Assembly: GCA_031216915.1 (NCBI GenBank)
Contig: CM062296.1
Span: forward strand, 666,394,753-666,458,752
From: Pictodentalium vernedei
Lineage: Eukaryota > Mollusca > Scaphopoda > Dentaliida > Dentaliidae
DNA: 64,000 nt
Reading direction: 5' to 3'
A model generated the notes under the pieces. The model did not search any database. It saw only the letters and a list, made by a program, of their open reading frames with translations, and was not told the DNA's origin. Position numbers and translations under genes: made by a program. Position 1 is the first letter of the stretch; every line of letters starts with the position of its first letter. Below are positions 23,148 to 33,369 of this stretch, piece by piece.

Positions 23148-23240
23148 GTCACGGGACGTTTAGTGGTCGGAAATGGTGTCATGTGAGGCCTAATATTGTT
23201 CTCACACGACACCATATCCGACCACTAAACATCCTGTAAC
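23148..23240. repeat. Isolated 93-bp hairpin
   Basis: GTTTAGTGGTCGG pairs with CCGACCACTAAAC, extended inward by 'tggtgtcatgtgag' against 'ctcacacgacacca'. The pairing is nearly continuous. No second copy was noticed in this window. Confidence 0.7.
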
Positions 23241-24026
23241 TTGTAATATCGACTCAAAGGGGTGGATCGCGTAGGGATGTTTTCCTTTGCGTCTGTCATT
23301 TGATGATATAGAAACTACCAAAGCGACCGCACTTCTAACAAGTCATTTTCGAATTTGGTGATCTGGAAACTCCGAAAGAGACGTCATTCATTCGAAATGA
23401 CGTCACTAAAAGCATGTTTCTGGATTCGACTGCATTGTTACAAGATTGATGGCAGGTTGCAGTTTACGCTTAACAAGGAAAGCTATTTTTTGTTCGGCAT
23501 AATAAAATAATTAGAACGTTTCTTTTCATGTTAGTAGTGGTGTAGGTACCCGATCGTCCTTTATTACCCGGACTTTTGCAGGTGCAACTAGTGTTAAATT
23601 CCCATAGGAACCGGACTTTTGCCGGTGCAACTTTTGCCGGTGCAAAAGTACGGCCCCATAAATCTAGATCTGGTAAATGGTGTACGTACTGCATGTTTAG
23701 TATGCTATGGTATGTATAGTGATATATGTACGCATGGGTGTATAGGTATATATTATGGGTAAGTGATGGAAAGATGATGGGAAAATTGGGTTTTCTTGAA
23801 AGTTTTTCCCGCGAAACGGTTGACGTTGCTATTGACGTCGTGACGTCATGATGCGCACGCGACGTCATAGAGATGTTGACCACTGTTATTGTCCAGTATA
23901 CAATCTGACATAACGTTATTCGGGTCAGTGGATGTCGGGCTTCTCGTATGGGGTGGCGGCGACATAGTAGTAGTGGTATATATGCATGTAGGTCCCAAGT
24001 TAGCCCTTAGTACTATTAATCCACCT
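23241..24026. other. No gene; CRE-like cluster and short direct repeats
   Basis: At 23397-23404 and in a cluster at 23835-23868 there are TGACGTCA or TGACGTCG-type sites. Around 23570-23650 the phrase 'ccggacttttgc(c/a)ggtgcaac' repeats. A minus-strand frame of 137 codons covers part of this but resembles no known protein. Confidence 0.35.
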
Positions 24027-26041
24027 TATGCTTCATATTATCCTATGTCTGATATAGCTAAGTCAAGCAGTAGGGTGGGTGGGTGGTAGTGTGGTATTGC
24101 GAGATAGTCATTGGTGGTTTAGATTGGCAGTACAGGATGAATGATCTGTTGGTCTATTACCCCCCTTTGTACTATTAACCTACCGAATCCTTTATATTAT
24201 CTTATGGCTGGTATTGGTAGTTTAGTGTTAGGCCAGGCAGTATTATGCTAGGTTGTTTAGAACGGGTGGCATGGTATATACCCCTGTAGGTCCAGTTCTC
24301 GATATTATTAACCAGCCGATTGCTTTGTACTATTCAATGACTGGTATAGGGAGTACGTTATGACAGGTCAAGTGGTATTGTAGAGTGGGGGTGGGGGTAA
24401 TGCCTGGCAGTATAGAACAACGGTATAGTATGGACGATATATACCTCTGTGGGCCCCTGCAGGTCCCATGTTAGCCCTTAGTACTATTAATTCACCTGAT
24501 GCTTCATGTTATCCTATGACTGGTATAGGTAGTATGCAATGCTAGGCATAGGGGTATTGTGGGTAGGGGTACTGCCTGGTAGTTTAGAACGGTACTATAG
24601 TATGGGCGGTATATACACCTATAGGCCCCCTGTTAGTGCTTGGTACTATTAACCAACCGATTAAAGGGACATATCGGCACATAAAGCATGTGCCTATGTG
24701 ACAGGGCATATTGTGTCACATTGTGCCCTATCACATAGGCACATACGGGTACCTATGGCCTGGTATTGTATTATTTGAGGATACCTATCGAGGATACCTA
24801 CTGGAGAATCCTTTTTTGTCATATGTGCTTATGTGAAAAGGCACAATGTGACACAATATGCCCTATCACATAGGCACATACGGGTATTTGAGGATACCCA
24901 TGGCCTGGTATTGTATTATTTGAGGATACCTATTGAGGATACCTATCGAGGATACCTTTTGGAGAGTCCCTTTTTTTGTCGCATTAGGCTATGTAAAAGC
25001 CCTCAATGGGTCTAATGTAGTCTTACCAACCGCTTCCATCTTGTCGCCAAAGCTCCAAGGCCATTACAGGTCTATGGCCTATCTGTCCTATCATTAGCTT
25101 CTACAACAGTCTTGTTCCATTGCGGCCTTGTACCAGTACTATTGGCTTCTGTTATTCTGTCCCACATCTCATCCATTACTTCCTGGCTATACCTATCTCA
25201 GTCTCGACTATAACATTGATCAAGGTTGAATCAGATTTCCCCTGTATACATATAGGGCATTCCGTAATTGAGATTCCTAGCCGAGTCCGTAAAATTTGGA
25301 TTCCGTGTTTTAACATCAGGCATTACCCCCACCCCCACAAAATCACTAGATCTACCATAACGTACTACATATACCAGCCATATAATAAAACAAAGCAATC
25401 AGTTGGTTAATAGTACCAAGCACTAACAGGGAGCCTATAGGTGTATATACCGCCCATACTATAGTACCGTTCTAAACTACCAGGCAGTACCCCTACCCAC
25501 AATACCCCTATGCCTAGCATTGCATACTACCTATACCAGTCATAGGATAACATGAAGCATCAGGTGAATTAATAGTACTAAGGGCTAACATGGGACCTGC
25601 AGGGGGGCACAGAGGTATATATCGTCCATACTATACCGTTGTTCTATACTGCCAGGCATTACCCCCACCCCCACTCCACAATACCACTTGACCTGTCATA
25701 ACGTACTCCCTATACCAGTCATTGAATAGTACAAAGCAATCGGCTGGTTAATAATATCGAGGACTGGACCTACAGGGGTATATACCATGCATCCTACGCC
25801 ACCCGTTCTAAACAACCTAGCATAATACTGCCTGGCCTAACACTAAACTACCAATACCGGCCATAAGATAATACAAAGGATTCGGTAGGTTAATAGTAGA
25901 AAGGGGGGTAATAGACCAACAGATCATTCATCCTGTACTGCCAATCTAAATCACCAATGACTATCTCGCAATACCACACTACTACCCACCCACCCTACTG
26001 CTTGACTTAGCTATGTCAGACATAGGATAATATGAAGCATA
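24027..26041. mobile_element. Foldback element with tandem-repeat arms (~2.0 kb)
   Basis: The left arm (24027-24662) and right arm (25403-26041) are inverted copies over about 640 bp. Both carry about four diverged units of 130-175 bp, each with 'agtactattaa(c/t)c(a/c)accga', 'cctatgactggtatagg' and 'gggtggtat/gcggtatatac' blocks. The 740-bp centre contains smaller nested inverted repeats (gtgcctatgtgacagggca and its complement). No transposase is visible. The left flank continues one repeat unit further than the right, so the right end may be truncated. No target duplication was found. Confidence 0.8.
24663..25402. repeat. Centre of the foldback: nested short palindromes and 'gaggatacct' repeats
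   Basis: Holds two copies of a hairpin made of 'cctatcacataggcacatacggg' relatives, several 'gaggatacctat' direct repeats, and a block like 'tttttttgtcgcattaggctatgtaaaagccctcaatg' (split over 24968-25010) that closely resembles the arms of the 43-49 kb foldback. This links the two elements. Confidence 0.65.
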
Positions 26042-26159
26042 AAATCCAAGGAGACAACTGGTGGTAATTCTGTTCAAATAAGATGGAGCATGGGGAGCCC
26101 AGACCTTCAGAGAACGATTGACATTGTTTAAACATTGATGGAAATGAAAGAGGAGATGG

Positions 26160-26569
26160 GGGCGCGGTGGCGCGGTGGCGTTGCGTGAACCAGTTCTCGT
26201 CAGATCACCGAAGTTAAGCAACGTCGAGCGGTTAGTCCTTGGATGGGTGACCGTCTGAGCGATCGATTCGGACTCCCGCGTTGTGTTCTTTGGCAAGGCA
26301 CTTCACATCGATTGTCCACATGGGGGCACGATGACGCCGTGCACTAAGGCGTACTGCACGTCGATGGTGCGCATGTCTTCAACCAATTAAACCCTGCCTG
26401 CATTACAGTGCGGAGTTAAGATGTTGGGGAGCTGGCAGCTGCTCGTCGTTGCTCGGTGGTTGTCTCCGGGTTCTCTGGATTCCTCCACCACCCGTAAAAC
26501 TGTCACCGACTCGATATGACCTTGGCTGTTAAAGTGTCGTTAAACCATAATAAATGAATAAATAAATAT
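26160..26569 (+). mobile_element. SINE with 5S rRNA-derived head (SINE3 type), full-length
   Basis: The head contains 5S rRNA sequence: CAGTTCTCGTCAGATCACCG, AAGTTAAGCAACGTC (box A region) and CTTGGATGGGTGACCGTCTG (intermediate element and box C). The body GGCAAGGCACTTCAC, GGCACGATGACGCCGTG and the 3' end 'gtgtcgttaaacc' with an AATA tail are the same as in the tRNA-headed SINEs here. A 13-bp target duplication, AAAGAGGAGATGG, lies at 26147-26159 and 26570-26582. The first 40 bp (repeated 'gcgcggtggc') are not 5S-like. 5S-headed SINEs are known as class SINE3. Confidence 0.9.
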
Positions 26570-26582
26570 AAAGAGGAGATGG

Positions 26583-27231
26583 AAAGAGAATAAGAAGGGG
26601 AGTATAGAGGTAAAGAAAAGAAATTGTGCGTGTTGGATCCTCACGTTGATACTGTAAATACGGCTATATCGGATCGTTATCGGCTAACTGTCCGTTCCGT
26701 TCTGTCAACAATTCCTAGCATATTATATCAGTAATTCTATGTATAGTATACTCCATTTTTAATTTTATCTGCCTTGGGTGCTGAACTCTGGGTAGAATCT
26801 CTCTCGATCTACTTGTTGTCAGATGAGTTTGGTGTGTTTGAACCGCTGCAAATCACCCAGTGACACGAATTATTTGCCAAATAAATAATATGTCATATTT
26901 CTCGTCTCTTATAATTGCCCTCATCCGATAAGCCATTCCGTAATTGCATTTAAATTGTTTTATAATCACTTGAACTTATTTGTTTGTAAATTCTACGCGA
27001 TAACCATTTCCCCAAAGGCTTTTCAAAGTTACATTCAGTTTAAATTTTATTATGTATTTAAACGCAAAGGACTTAAATTGAATTGTACAGGATCCATAAA
27101 TCACTGAGAATGGTCAGGGAAGTTGTATAAAGTCATCTAACCCGACTAGACAATTGAACCTACAAAATTCTAACGCATCCCCAGATTGGTATTAACTGTT
27201 TCAGCTCGAGAAGCCCATGGGCTCTAGGATG
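26583..27231. other. No gene recognised
   Basis: AT-rich DNA with stops in all frames. The last part probably contains 3' sequence of the LINE remnant that follows on the minus strand. Confidence 0.4.
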
Positions 27232-27800
27232 TTACGATGTGCGTAATAATAACACACTTCGGCCGGCCGCTGATTTGTCGCTGTTCTCATGTGAGAAGGC
27301 CTTAGTTACCCCTGTGCTCCCAACTGATCTCCCTATTCCCACGCTTCTTCTCTCCTCCCAACACTCGGAGACGAACTGCTTGATGAAATCCCAGGCCCCA
27401 TTCTTCCCAAACTCTCTGATAAACATATTAACCCTCTCCTTTGTATTACTCACTAACCACATGTCCATTCTTCCGTCCCATTTCCCCATTATACTCCTAC
27501 ACTGGTATTTTGAGCATTCTTGTAGAAAGTGTTCCAGAGTCGCCACCGCGCTTAAATTACACATCTGGCAACCCTTTTCACTGTTTTTCCAAATTTTCCC
27601 TCGCAGCTCCAGGGACCGCGACCTCAGCTTGAATAACAGTATTCCCCCAAAGGTGCCATCAAGGTACTCTTCAAAACTTGGCTTCTCTTTATCACGCAGA
27701 CCTCTTTGATTTGATCCCGTCATATCCGCAAGCTGCAAGCAAATGATGTATGTTGATTCTATATCTAACAAGACTAAAGACGAGAGTTGCAAAAACATGT
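27232..27800 (-). pseudogene. LINE C-terminal fragment (zinc-knuckle region)
   Basis: A minus-strand frame runs GTFGGILLFKLRSRSLELRG, then CQMCNLSAVATLEHFLQECS, a CxxC-x-HxxxxC knuckle typical of the end of LINE ORF2 proteins after the reverse transcriptase. The upstream RT is missing; MITE insertions start at 27801. Downstream lies 'cgacaaatcagcggccgg' with a TTATTATTA end, shared with 35167-35400. It is a 5'-truncated dead copy. Confidence 0.7.
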
Positions 27801-27978
27801 TTAACCCTTTACCCAACGCACGCGATATCAATTTTTTCTTCAAACTCCCCCTCCCCGCCCCCCCCCCAATTTTTTTTTAACCAAACCATATGTGACCTAT
27901 CATTAGAACGAGCTCGACAAGCTCGTTCCATTGAGGGGGTCACCTAATGTAGTTTTGTTGAGTTTTTTTCAGCTTCTC
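27801..27978. mobile_element. MITE-B, right end truncated
   Basis: Starts TTAACCCTTTACCCAACGC and carries the MITE-B hairpin (ACCATATGTGACC, GAACGAGCTCGACAAGCTCG). MITE-B shares ends and hairpin tip with MITE-A but has a different stem (CCATATCATGTGACC) and flanks (GCAGACGATATC). Its right end is cut by a MITE-C. Confidence 0.8.
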
Positions 27979-28194
27979 TTAACCCGTTGAACCCCAGAGG
28001 CCGTCATAACGTCATTATATAGGATGGCTGTTTAGTAAATATTGTGGGGCAGACCAATAAGTATTTTCAACGTGCAGCCCGAGGCTGCACGTTGAAAATA
28101 CTGGTTGGTCTACCCCGAATAATGAATATGGACCCTTCTAATTGCTGCCATTGAACTGTTATGGGTGATACCACTAGAGTTCAAAGGGTTTTAA
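27979..28194. mobile_element. MITE-C (TTAA-flanked palindrome)
   Basis: Starts TTAACCCGTTGAACCCC and ends GGGTTCAAA-type sequence followed by TTAA (minus-strand reading AACCCTTTGAAC). The centre is a perfect hairpin: 'agtattttcaacgtgcagcc' pairs with 'ggctgcacgttgaaaatact'. A partial copy lies at 53530-53684. It shows TTAA insertion and CCC ends, but its interior differs from A and B. Confidence 0.8.
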
Positions 28195-28426
28195 TTTCGC
28201 GGATTGCGGTTAATTCGTTGGGGTGAAGGATTAATACCAACAAATTTTCTCCCTGTTTTTTGGCTTCATAACGAAGTTTATGATCCTCATTGGAACGAGT
28301 TGATTTCAATGAAGGTATTTGTTCTGGAGACAAGAAATGGAGGAAAATAACAAAATTTGAATGACGATTTTCGTGCACAGTGCAAGTCGGATGTTGTCAT
28401 TAGGACTATGTCAGAAAAAGGGTTAA
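28195..28426 (+). mobile_element. MITE-A relative, degraded
   Basis: Hairpin remains ('ttggcttcataacgaag', 'ttggaacgagttgatttcaat'), with a right flank ending CAGAAAAAGGGTTAA. The left TTAA adjoins the MITE-C end, so TTAA-seeking elements are clustered here. Confidence 0.6.
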
Positions 28427-28456
28427 TGTGTTTTCTTTTACTTCAATTTATTGGAG

Positions 28457-28739
28457 AGTCTTGGGCGGCGGAAGCTTGATAAAAGTGGAGGAGCACAAAT
28501 TTTCAAGGACACCATAGTTCGGCCCAATGGGAGAAAAGTTACAATCGTATATCGGTAAATATACCATGACACACAAAAATCTCTTGTTCAGATTAACACG
28601 CCGCGATGTGATCACTGTCCTGTCCATTTCTTCTACTTCAAGCATCTTCCAACCCAAAGGATATCAACCGGGTTGGAATATGGTTGAAGTAGAAGAAACG
28701 GACAGAAGCAACCGAAGGTGGGATTCTTTGGCCAAATAT
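28457..28739 (-). mobile_element. Family F fragment
   Basis: On the minus strand it reads as the right end of family F (terminus GGGCGGCGGAAGC, 'gataaaagtggagg', 'caccatagttcggcccaa') through its central 'caacccaaaggatatcaaccgggttgg'. The remaining left half is missing at a junction with a MITE-A fragment. Confidence 0.75.
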
Positions 28740-28859
28740 AGCTCGTTCCAATGAGGTGATATATTCTATGGTTTTTAAACAAAAATTGATTAATTTTCTT
28801 AGTTATTCAGCGCACGTTTTGCAAGCACCGTTTACTATTCTTGCTAGGTAATGTGTTAA
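28740..28859 (+). mobile_element. MITE-A right half
   Basis: Begins inside the hairpin (AGCTCGTTCCAATGAGG) and runs to the right end, here GGTAATGTGTTAA. The left half is absent. Confidence 0.7.
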
Positions 28860-28969
28860 TCAGAGGTGCTCTCCCAGAGGTACGCGGGGGAACTCAGATG
28901 CCAGATATTTGTGTGGGGTGGGGGGGGGGGGGGCGCTTTTCCCTTCCAATTTCAAGACCTGGATTGGCT

Positions 28970-29250
28970 TCATCTTCCCGGATGTACAATACAGCGAGCA
29001 CTCACTCGTCTTGCTAACCGCACTAGACCTATTTTAGCCGTGTGTAATTCCAAAACAACAACGCCTACTTCTTTTGAAGAGTTTTGGTTACAAAATTTCA
29101 AAACCCCCGGACCCCCTCCAACGACAGGGAGACACCCCCTATCGTGCTCTTCCTCCATGACGAAACTGCCAATAACAGGGTCGAATTCCTTACAGAATTT
29201 GACTGCTGGTCTGAGAGCGTGTGATCCTTGCTCACATTGGACGTCAAATC
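28970..29250 (-). CDS. Possible small exon or ORF, unrecognised
   Basis: A minus-strand frame of about 90 codons stays open from about 29250 to a stop at 28970, with a complex, non-repetitive amino-acid mix (for example KFCKEFDPVIG, EEEHDRGCLPVV, ARRVSARCIVHPGR). Upstream it is closed by an in-frame stop near 29272; a possible but weak splice acceptor lies in 'taataccgcgtag'. I recognise no family. A plus-strand frame of 137 codons overlaps it, so one or both may be chance. A short capturable ORF or transposon relic is equally possible. Confidence 0.2.
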
Positions 29251-29826
29251 GTGCTATTTGTCTACGCGGTATTAATTAAAGACGTGAGTGTTATGTTTTC
29301 CAGTTCCTTGCCCAACTGTTCTGAAATATCACGACTTCACTGTGAATTATCAGAAGCTATTATCAGACTCCATTGAGAAGCGCTTGAAGTCAAGGGCGGA
29401 TCCAGGGGGGGGGGGGGGACTAGGGGGACTAGTCCCCCCTCCCCGAGCCCACTAAAAAAAGTCATGCTCTTATTCCACACAATCTTGTCCCATAACGCCC
29501 CTCCTTAACTAATGACATCACGTTGTCAAATGAGGGACATGATCCTTTTTTAGAATTCGCAGAATATCGGTTATTTATCGAACTGACGACAATCACGTCT
29601 GCAAGTATCCACTGTACTCAAAATCGATAGTCGAAAGCGGGACGCAATGAAGCGAAGTATAAAAGAATATTTTGTCGCCACAAGGCCGAAGAATTGGTAT
29701 GTTCTTGGTATCATTATTTTTACTTCGCATACCCCAAACTTGAAGTTAATGTTAATGGGGAGCCAATATTTCCAGTCGCGTATGTTTCCCAGTTCTAATT
29801 TTATTGAGGGCTTCTGGCATTCGCCG

Positions 29827-29880
29827 GGTCAACTCAACTGGCCATTCGCCCGAATCTGCGAATGGCCAGTTGAGTTGACC
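29827..29880. repeat. Perfect 23-bp-arm hairpin
   Basis: GGTCAACTCAACTGGCCATT pairs with AATGGCCAGTTGAGTTGACC around an eight-base loop. It is listed as structure; no other copy was noticed. Confidence 0.8.
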
Positions 29881-30300
29881 GGTCGAGTTCTCATTGTGGC
29901 ACACCGCAGTGCCTACAACAATCTTTAAACTTATTATACCCCCACTTTCTGAAAAAGTGGGGTATACTGGATTGCATCTGTCCGTCGATCTGACGCACAC
30001 ACATTTACTTGAAGTGTACCAAAAATCCGACATAAATTATTACCCCTTGGGTTCCTTTTCAAATTATCTCATGGCTGCTTCTCAGCAGTCGTGACATAAT
30101 TTGTCAAAGAATTTAAAATGATTTAACCGATCTGAAAATCAGCACCAAAAGAGTCAGCGGCAATATTGGCCCAGTAGACCAAGAATGCCAAGTTTTCCAA
30201 ATTTGTTGCCACTATACAGCCAGAAAATGTAAGGTAAAAGAGGTTTCTTGTTTCTGCGTTTCCGACGATTGATGTTCCCATGATGTCAAAGATCACTTAT

Positions 30301-30383
30301 CTGACGTGGACAAAATATGACAGTCACCTGTTCGCGAAAGTCACTTTCGCAAATAGGTGACTGTCATATTTTGTTCACGACAG
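30301..30383. repeat. Long hairpin
   Basis: Arms of about 40 bp: 'aaaatatgacagtcacct' pairs with 'aggtgactgtcatatttt', continued by 'cgcgaaagt'/'actttcgc' at the tip and 'ctgacgtgg'/'tcacgacag' outside. Confidence 0.75.
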
Positions 30384-30902
30384 ACTAGCTCTATGACCAG
30401 AATCAGTATGTGATAATGCATGTGATGTATGGTTTGATAATTTTAACTTTTACAACGAAAAATGTGTGTTTTGAATTTCCTTTCATCATATTCAATTGGA
30501 GGCCAGAATGCATTTAGAAGCCACCTCAGAGGCTGAGAGCACCTGAAAATCACAAATTTTCTGAGGGGGAAAGCCCCCCCCCCCCCCTCCCCCACACACA
30601 CAAACGCACGTCCCTTCGGCACGTGCGGCTGTTGCCTTTGACGACTGATGCTAGGACTCTGTCGGATCACATCAGCCCCCTCCCCCCCTCCCCCGTATTT
30701 TAATTCCACGATCCGCCCATGTGAAGCCGCCTACCGACAGTCGATTAAAGCCACTATCGGGTCTCTGCTAAGAAACACGTGAACACACTACCCCATCTGT
30801 ACTGAGAAAAGTTTGAAGCCACAACCATTTATCTACTGAGAAGCGTTGAAGACATCAACAGGTTTCTACTGAGAAGCGCTTGAAGACGCTATCGGGTCTC
30901 AT

Positions 30903-30997
30903 ATTCTAAAATTAGTTGGTTTAAAATTCAACCCAAATCATATCCACTCAACCCAATTGATCTGGGTTGATTTTTAACCCAACTAAATTTAGAATGC
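30903..30997. mobile_element. MITE-D copy 2, internally deleted
   Basis: Ends TTCTAAAATTAGTTGG and AACTAAATTTAGAA; the interior keeps 'ttcaacccaaatca' and 'gggttgatttttaaccc' but lacks the central 35 bp. Inserted in the minisatellite. Confidence 0.75.
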
Positions 30998-31331
30998 ATT
31001 GCGAAGCGCATGGAGCCACTGTCAGGACTGTCTTGGAAAATGCTGCAAGCAACTACCAGGATTCTACTGAGAAGCATGGAAAGCCATTGTCAGGTTCAGC
31101 TGAGAATATGAGAAGTGCTGTCAACCACTCTCGGCACTCTACCGCGAAATGCTCGAAAATACTATCAAGTCTCTATTCCGACGGACTTGAGGTCACTCTC
31201 GAAACGCGAAAAAGGTTAATTATTTATAAACAAAAATTAATGTCCTTCTTTAGGATATTAATGTTTGATTCTAAATAAGAAAGATCAATAATGTACTTAT
31301 CAAAATTTCCTAAGGATCTCTCTTACGTACG

Positions 31332-31440
31332 TGACAACTCTTCCTTCTTCCCAGTCCCTTATTCGACATTCGTTATCAACCGATCAAATCGGTTGATAAC
31401 GAATGTCGAATAAGGAACTGGGAATAAGTAACGGCTGTCA
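31332..31440. repeat. 109-bp hairpin
   Basis: 'ttattcgacattcgttatca' pairs with 'tgataacgaatgtcgaataa', with the tip 'accgatcaaatcggt'. Outer pairing continues weakly through 'tgacaactc' and 'ggctgtca'. Confidence 0.8.
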
Positions 31441-31527
31441 CATCCCTATCTCTCTTACCAACCTACATATGTGTGGACGAAAGGTGAACTTGTACATTTT
31501 TTAGGTTTGTTTATGTGCACGTTGGAG

Positions 31528-31529
<2 letters not shown>

Positions 31530-31578
<49 letters not shown>

Positions 31579-31908
31579 TTAGGGTTTAACGACACTTTAA
31601 CAGCCAAAGTCATATCGTGTCGGTGACAGTTTTACGGGTGGTGGAAGCCGGAGTACCCGGAGAGAACTACCGAGCAACGAGGAGCAGCTGCCAGCTCCCC
31701 AACATCGTAACTCCGCACTGCAGCACAGGCAATGTTAGATTGGTTGAAGACATGCGCACCATCGTCGTGCAGTTCGCCTTTGTACACGGCGTCACCGTGC
31801 CCCCATGTGGACAATCGGGGTGAAGTGCCTTGCCCAAGGACACAACGCGGGAGTCCGAATCGATCGCTCAGACGGTCACCCATCCAAGGACTAACCGGGC
31901 TCGACGTT
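31530..31908 (-). mobile_element. SINE with 5S-derived head, second copy
   Basis: On the minus strand it starts inside the 5S part (GTCGAGCCCGGTTAGTCCTT, then GGATGGGTGACCGTCTG) and continues with the shared body and 3' end into an (AATA)n tail (31530-31580). The 10-bp target duplication CGTTGGAGTT lies at 31520-31529 and 31909-31918. It is 5'-truncated by about 75 bp compared with 26160-26569 and is inserted in an older SINE. Confidence 0.88.
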
Positions 31909-32042
31909 CGTTGGAGTTTAACGATATTTTCAACAACCCAGGCCACATCATATCGGGTAAATTCACAGGTGCAGGAAGTCTGAGTACACAAAGAGAACCA
32001 CCAAGCAACGATCAGTTTTTGTCGGACTCTCCAATTTATGGA
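31909..32042 (-). mobile_element. Older SINE 3' fragment hosting the 5S SINE
   Basis: Carries diverged 3' SINE sequence ('ggagtttaacgatattttc', 'aggaagtctgagtacacaaa', 'agagaaccaccaagcaacga'). The younger SINE landed at its 3' end. Confidence 0.7.
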
Positions 32043-32217
32043 TAAGCATTGAGTAAAAGCAAGAGTTTCTGTTCGAATTTTTGATGTGCCGTATGCACGC
32101 CTATTGTCAACGAGCTGTATATATGTACGTCGCCGGTACACATACTTTCAGCTACTGCTTACCCTGCTTGTGCCGGGGTTATAAAGAGGAGAGTCCGGCA
32201 GTTATTCATTGTTTAAC

Positions 32218-32327
32218 ATTGGATCCTCCGGGTACTCCTGCAGATTTCCTTCACCCGTAAAATTGTCCGACATGCTGTGAATCCGGTTGGTGAAAGTGTT
32301 GTTAAACCTTAATATGCAAACAAACAA
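32218..32327 (+). mobile_element. SINE 3' fragment, opposite orientation
   Basis: 'ctccgggtactcctgcag', 'acccgtaaaattgtccgaca' and 'gtgttgttaaacc' are the SINE 3' end on the plus strand, forming an inverted pair with 31909-32042. Confidence 0.7.
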
Positions 32328-32426
32328 AATCAAAACTGTACATATTTACCTATGATGAACAACTATGTCCATGAGTAGGAGTAAACTTTGGCAAATTTTT
32401 AGTAGTATATAATATACCAGCGGGTA

Positions 32427-32556
32427 CACTCTAAATCGGTTGGGTTAAAAATCAACCCAAATCGACTGGGTTGAGTGAATATGAACCCAATTTGGGTTCA
32501 TATTCACTCAACCCAGTCGATTTGGGTTGATTTTTAACCCAACTGATTTTAGAGTG
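32427..32556. mobile_element. MITE-D copy 3, near-perfect palindrome with TA duplication
   Basis: Starts CACTCTAAATCGGTTGGG and ends CAACTGATTTTAGAGTG, folding end to end over 130 bp with very few mismatches. TA flanks both sides (32425-32426 and 32557-32558), the target used by Tc1/mariner-type transposases. No coding capacity. Confidence 0.88.
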
Positions 32557-32742
32557 TAGTAAAGGTCATTGACCTCCCTTTGATCCGTCACTGCAGCCAA
32601 GGATCAGACCAGCCAATAAGAGTATCGGGACAGTGGCGGCGGAAACAGGGGATGGGTTGACAGGCAGGCCCAAAGCCAGGGTCTCAAAAATTTCCAACAC
32701 AGTGGGGCGAGAGTTGAATTTTCTGACAGTGTTCCAGGGTAT

Positions 32743-32991
32743 TTAACCCTTTACCCAACGTAACGGCCCAAACCGGTCAGCGTTATTCACAAAAATCACC
32801 ATCCAATTTTCATTATTTTTTCACTTTTTGTCTCAAGAACATAGCTTATGACCCTTATTGGAACGAGCTCACGAGCTGGTTCCAATGAGGGGTCATAAGC
32901 TATGTTTTTGACGCAAAAAATGAACAAAATTAGTTATTCAAGAATCTTATTTGCAAGTGTCGTCTTCCTTTCGTGTTAGGTAAAGGGTTAA
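32743..32991 (+). mobile_element. MITE-A, full-length
   Basis: TTAA at both ends, standard flanks, hairpin arms TATTGG and CCAATG with tip GAACGAGCTCACGAGCTGG. A 249-bp copy. Confidence 0.93.
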
Positions 32992-33369
32992 CGGTCGGTA
33001 CGTACTTGAATTCTAACTAAATATTACGTTGTAATCCTTATGGGCCTAATTGCACCTTCATTCAATTTTTTACGGAAATAGAACATCTGCCCCAACATGT
33101 AATCTCTGCCTAAAACTCACAGGTTAACATTTTCGGCACATTGGCAGTTGTTTCTTGGTAAGTCTTGTCTGATTATATAGGCACTAGGGACTTGCTAAAA
33201 ATAACTGCAGAGACCCAGGATGTGGATTGTAAAAGTGTATTTAAAATGTAACAAAAATCTCTTGGCCTTTAAGAGTTAAAACGATAACAAACGAAAGAAG
33301 ACGTAAACATTAATTTAAACATATATTGCTGCACAGACCATCTATGGAGTATACCCTTTCTTTTTTGTT
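32992..33369. other. No gene recognised
   Basis: AT-rich spacer with no recognised gene or repeat. Confidence 0.4.

Larger units (their letters stand above)
29396..30718. mobile_element. Putative 1.3-kb insertion with GGGCGGATC ends
   Basis: The segment begins GGGCGGATCCAGGGGG and ends in GATCCGCCC, next to G- or C-rich tracts on each side, and lies inside the minisatellite. This suggests a DNA transposon with short inverted ends. No open frame or clear target duplication was found. It contains hairpins at 29827-29880 and 30301-30383 and a mollusc-type 'ttatacccccactttctga' block at 29934-29970. Confidence 0.4.
29340..31205 (+). repeat. ~40-bp minisatellite, split by insertions
   Basis: Units like 'ctactgagaagcgcttgaag' plus 'acgctatcgggtct' recur at about 40-bp spacing in 29340-29395, 30720-30900 and 30998-31205. 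The gaps are a 1.3-kb segment (29396-30718) and a MITE-D. The pieces read as one original array. It is non-coding: stops interrupt every frame. Confidence 0.7.

Noticed and set aside
24833..25410. Frames of 60-96 codons within the foldback centre
   Set aside because: They cover short inverted and direct repeats and have no family resemblance.
26187..26280. Possible 5S rRNA gene
   Set aside because: Only the internal part of 5S matches, the first 40 bases are unrelated, and it continues into a SINE body.
27239..27709. 156-codon plus-strand frame
   Set aside because: It is the antisense shadow of the LINE C-terminal frame on the minus strand.
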